38,090 bases of DNA, from assembly GCA_031291555.1 (NCBI GenBank), contig JARLIV010000171.1, forward strand, positions 1-38,090. Reading direction: 5' to 3'. The position numbers and the translations under genes are program-made. Positions 35,073 through 38,090 of this stretch are shown here, piece after piece (position 1 is the first letter of the stretch; each line of letters begins with the position of its first letter). Below the pieces are notes generated by a model. It was not told where the DNA came from. It saw only the letters and a list, made by a program, of their open reading frames with translations, and made no database searches. The stretch comes from Methylovirgula sp. (lineage in GTDB: Bacteria; Pseudomonadota; Alphaproteobacteria; Rhizobiales; Beijerinckiaceae).

Positions 35073-35627
35073 ATGTTCAGGATCGACACCGCGACCGCCG
35101 TGCCGGCATTGCCGGCGCCGGCCGCAGCCGGCGCGCCCGGGTATTTCACTGGCGGCGACCCAACGACCGGCACGCCGCCGACAACCGTTTCCCCCGACTG
35201 GTTCAACCAGGTGCAGGAAGAGCTGCTGTCTATTCTGGCCGCAGCGTCCATCGCCGAGAGCAAGGCTGTCAATAACCAGGTGCTGGCCGCGCTGCAGGCC
35301 ATGTTTGCGCCGCTGTCGGGATTTTCAAACAGCCTGGGGACGAACTGGTGGCAGCAATTGCCCGGCGGCCTGATCGTGCAATGCGCCACAACCAGTTTTT
35401 CGTTGTCCGCCGTCCATGGCACCGTTCCCATTTCTTGGCCAGTTGCGTTTCCAAACACATGCCTCAACGCCTTTTCGACGTCGATCGGCACCAACTCCTA
35501 TGGCGGATCGATCGGATCGAGCCTGGATGTGCCGCCGTCCAGCACCGGCGCGACGCTCATGATCGATGGCTATGGCAGCACGCCAGTCGGCGCCGGCAGC
35601 GTCCAGGTCCTCGCATTCGGCAAATAA
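35073..35627 (+). CDS. Tail fibre-like protein with C-terminal receptor-like domain
   Basis: FTGGDPTTGTPPTTVSPDWFNQVQEELLSILAAA then GLIVQCATTSFSLSAVHGTVPISWPVAFPNTC. Confidence 0.7.
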   Translation: MFRIDTATAVPALPAPAAAGAPGYFTGGDPTTGTPPTTVSPDWFNQVQEELLSILAAASIAESKAVNNQVLAALQAMFAPLSGFSNSLGTNWWQQLPGGLIVQCATTSFSLSAVHGTVPISWPVAFPNTCLNAFSTSIGTNSYGGSIGSSLDVPPSSTGATLMIDGYGSTPVGAGSVQVLAFGK

Positions 35628-35637
35628 GGGACAATCG

Positions 35638-36183
35638 ATGCTCCACAAATTCAGTCCATCGACCGGCTGTTTTTACCCGGCGGATATCGAATATCCCGTC
35701 GGCACGATTCCCGATGACGCGATCGACGCGACCGACGCGGAAATGTCCGCCGCGCATGCGCGGGGCGTCCGCGATGCGCTGGTCATTGTCGATGGCAAGG
35801 TAACCGTTGTGCCTTACGCTGGGCCGACCCTGGCCGAGGTGAAGGAAACTCAGATCCTGACACTGCGCAAGGCCTATCAGGCCGCGCTCAGCGCCCCGGT
35901 CAGCTTTTGCACGGCGGCGGGCGTAACCGCGCAATTTGCCCAGGATGCGCAGGCCAAGGCAAATCTTGGGATTATGATCGGCGAAGGTTCCGACAAATGG
36001 TCCGCGGATATCTGGCCTGATGCCAATGGCAATCCGATAACACCGTTTACCTATGCCGATCTGCAGGGCCTAAATACTGCGATCAACGCGGCAGATTCAC
36101 CCACGTATCATGATTTTCTGCTGAAAATCGCCGCAATCGGCTCTGCCAAAACCATCGCTGCTGTCGAAGCGGTCACATTCTGA
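35638..36183 (+). CDS. DUF4376-like tail fibre accessory protein
   Basis: VGTIPDDAIDATDAEMSAAHARG...LRKAYQAALSAPVSFCTAAGVTAQFAQDAQAKANL. Confidence 0.65.
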   Translation: MLHKFSPSTGCFYPADIEYPVGTIPDDAIDATDAEMSAAHARGVRDALVIVDGKVTVVPYAGPTLAEVKETQILTLRKAYQAALSAPVSFCTAAGVTAQFAQDAQAKANLGIMIGEGSDKWSADIWPDANGNPITPFTYADLQGLNTAINAADSPTYHDFLLKIAAIGSAKTIAAVEAVTF

Positions 36184-36539
36184 TGGCCGCCTGTTCGCTC
36201 GAGTCCGGCTCGACGATCCTGATCGGGATCGCCTGCGGTGGGGCATCCAACGATGATCTGATTGGCGCGACCTGCGCTGCTGTGCTCAAGGCAGCCGTGA
36301 TGACGATCGATGGCTTTGCCGTTCCGCCGTCCACCGCGCCGACCGTCGCTACATTCGCCGCTGCCGCGCGTGCAGCGGCGGCGGATGTCGGGCCCGGCTG
36401 GGATCTGTCGATCGATCCTGCCACATCGGCGGCGTTACCGATCGGGACGTACGTGTCGAACGCGGTGCTGACCCTGGCATCGGGCCTGGTCGTCAAGACC
36501 GCGCCGCTCTTCATCACCCTGGTCCAGGCTACGTCATGA
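36183..36539 (+). CDS. Hypothetical protein
   Basis: 118 aa ORF in a series of overlapping ORFs. Confidence 0.6.
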   Translation: MAACSLESGSTILIGIACGGASNDDLIGATCAAVLKAAVMTIDGFAVPPSTAPTVATFAAAARAAAADVGPGWDLSIDPATSAALPIGTYVSNAVLTLASGLVVKTAPLFITLVQATS

Positions 36540-36979
36540 CAGGTATTCAGGTTCAATGGCTGGTCCCTGGCGGCCCGGCGCCAGCTGCCGCACTGGGGAC
36601 GCCCGGCGCGACTTGGCCGCAGCAGCTTTTCGCCGCGGGCCTGATCGCCGATCCGACGATCGAGTCTGCGACTGCCCATCTGCTGGATGGATGGCAGGTT
36701 GTATCGGCCGATACCTTAGCTGTGTCTGGCCAGATGCTATCCGTCGATACGACGGGTGGCCCGGTGGTGATTACGTTGCCCGAGGGCGGCGGATTTGTTG
36801 CCCTACGCGACAATGCTGGCACCTGGGCGATGCATAACGTCACGGTCAATGGCGGCGGCTCGCTGATCGGCGGAAGCCCGACCTATGTCCTCGACACCAC
36901 GGGTTATCGCGTGGACTTTTCCCAGGTCGTGGGTGCCTGGCGCTATGCGCTTTCCTACAATTATGGGGCAAACTCATGA
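36536..36979 (+). CDS. Hypothetical virion-associated protein
   Basis: 147 aa ORF; repeating G/V/T beta pattern VVITLPEGGGFVALRDNAGTWAMHNVTVNGGGSLIGG. Confidence 0.6.
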   Translation: MTGIQVQWLVPGGPAPAAALGTPGATWPQQLFAAGLIADPTIESATAHLLDGWQVVSADTLAVSGQMLSVDTTGGPVVITLPEGGGFVALRDNAGTWAMHNVTVNGGGSLIGGSPTYVLDTTGYRVDFSQVVGAWRYALSYNYGANS

Positions 36980-37638
36980 CCAATCCGGCACTGAGCGCTA
37001 ACTTGCCAGCTACCGACGCAACGCTGCAACTGATCAAGACGCTCCTCGCCGGAGTGCTGACCATTGGCTTGCCGGTCGGAGCAGCGAAGGAGTCAGGCGG
37101 CAATCTCGACACGATCGCGGCAAAGATCAGCGCGGCTGCAACCGCGCTCGCGGGAACGCTGGAGGTCAGCGCGACCGCGTTGCCCCTGCCATCCGGAGCA
37201 GCCAAGGAAGCCGGTGGCAATCTCGATACGATCGCGGCGAAGATCAGCGCGACTGCCGCCGCCCAGGCGACCGGAAACGCTGCCCTGGGCGCAATTGCGA
37301 CACCCTTCGCCGCCGCGACATCGGCTGCTGTCAGCGGAACGCAAAGTGGCCCAGGCACTACGATCGTCGGCCCTTTTACGCCGAATTTGACCCGACCGAT
37401 CCATATCGAGGCAGTGGGATCCGGCGGCGCTGCGGGAACCGTCCAGGTCATGCGCTCGATCGACGGCGGTGTGACCAAGAACGGCCTAACTGCGGCAGGC
37501 GCCACATGGGCCAGTTTCACCGCCGCCAATGGCGTGATCGCCAATGAACCGGTCTGGTCGCCGACCAGCGCTCTCGAAATCTTCTATGTCGTCTTAACCC
37601 TGACTGCCGGCAGCGTGACGGCAGAGTTGTTCCAATGA
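36976..37638 (+). CDS. Hypothetical protein with internal duplication
   Basis: AAKESGGNLDTIAAKISAAA and AAKEAGGNLDTIAAKISATA. Confidence 0.65.
   Translation: MTNPALSANLPATDATLQLIKTLLAGVLTIGLPVGAAKESGGNLDTIAAKISAAATALAGTLEVSATALPLPSGAAKEAGGNLDTIAAKISATAAAQATGNAALGAIATPFAAATSAAVSGTQSGPGTTIVGPFTPNLTRPIHIEAVGSGGAAGTVQVMRSIDGGVTKNGLTAAGATWASFTAANGVIANEPVWSPTSALEIFYVVLTLTAGSVTAELFQ
37078..37251 (+). repeat. Two imperfect direct repeats of 57 bp (37078-37134 and 37195-37251)
   Basis: ggagcagcgaaggagtcaggcggcaatctcgacacgatcgcggcaaagatcagcgcg versus ggagcagccaaggaagccggtggcaatctcgatacgatcgcggcgaagatcagcgcg. Confidence 0.9.
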
Positions 37639-38090
37639 GGTCCGCCATGATCAACGTTCTTCGCGCGCTTGCCGCGCTCACGCTCATGCTGCTGGCGCTT
37701 CCGCCCACCGCGCTCGCCCAGATCGATACCACCGCGCGCGGTATTGCTTCCCAGGCCAAGGCCACAGCCGCGACCGCGCAAAGCACCGCGACCGCTGCGC
37801 AGAGCACCGCCGCGCTACCCGCCACAGTCACGATCTACGCCAAGGCCTATGGCGTGGTCGCCGATGGCGCCACCGCGAACGATACCCCGCTGGCCAACGC
37901 GATCACCGCCGCCGCCACAGCCGCCAGCACGTATGCCAATGCCCAGTTTTACGAGGTCGTGCTGCCCGCCGGACAGATCCGCATCACGCAACCGCTCGTG
38001 GTGATGCAGCCGATGACCAATGTCGGCTTCCGCCTGCGCGGCGCGGGCCGCAACGGCACCGTCATCCTGGCCGATTTTGCCAGCACACAG
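37635..38090 (+). CDS. Tailspike-like / pectate-lyase-superfamily-like beta-helix protein with N-terminal signal peptide, truncated at the window end
   Basis: MRSAMINVLRALAALTLMLLALPPTALAQ then AKAYGVVADGATANDTPLANAITAA...VVLPAGQIRITQPLVV...GFRLRGAGRNGTVIL. Confidence 0.7.
   Translation, partial: MRSAMINVLRALAALTLMLLALPPTALAQIDTTARGIASQAKATAATAQSTATAAQSTAALPATVTIYAKAYGVVADGATANDTPLANAITAAATAASTYANAQFYEVVLPAGQIRITQPLVVMQPMTNVGFRLRGAGRNGTVILADFASTQ

Noticed and set aside
1-38090. tRNA, rRNA, CRISPR arrays, IS elements and diversity-generating retroelement
   Set aside because: None recognised by reading; no reverse transcriptase-like or transposase-like translation and no obvious cloverleaf. 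A tRNAscan/ISfinder run would be decisive

Overview
This window looks like most of a temperate, contractile-tailed phage or prophage with a high-GC alphaproteobacterial (Sphingomonad-like) codon style. That reading rests on translated-motif recognition; no search was run. (1) At the far left is a truncated MarR-like regulator (possible host flank), then a palindrome-rich non-coding gap. (2) From about 448 to 11975 is a tightly packed minus-strand early operon with many 4-nt ATGA/GTGA overlaps. It encodes an AlpA-like HTH, a CDC48/FtsH-type AAA ATPase, a Cys-rich protein, a protein with about seven tandem Myb/SANT-like HTH modules, a HerA/FtsK-like ATPase, two ASCH-like proteins, a DUF5131 (Gp37/Gp68) protein, a DUF2312/GapR-like protein and a Cro/YdaS-like regulator. 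(3) A divergent switch follows: palindromic operators at 11994-12049 and a CI-like XRE repressor at 12063. (4) Plus-strand middle genes include a wHTH protein, a DUF3164 protein and hypotheticals. (5) Next is a lambda-type head module: Nu1-like TerS, GpA-like TerL, gpW, gpB portal, S49/gpC protease, a charged putative scaffold, gpD decoration protein, gpE capsid and an FII-like protein. (6) Then comes a Mu-type contractile tail module: DUF2635, sheath, tube, chaperone with a -1 frameshift, tape measure with a transglycosylase domain, gpN, gpP, gp45, gp46, gp47 and gp48. (7) The right end has tail-fibre-like genes and a truncated tailspike-like protein with a signal peptide. No integrase, transposase, lysis cassette or conventional replication gene was recognised. 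The best leads are the AAA / multi-SANT / HerA early module, the candidate cos/TerS-binding region with GGTTGAC repeats, the textbook T_TTT_TTC frameshift site with stem-loop, the repeat-rich charged scaffold candidate, and the signal-peptide tailspike.
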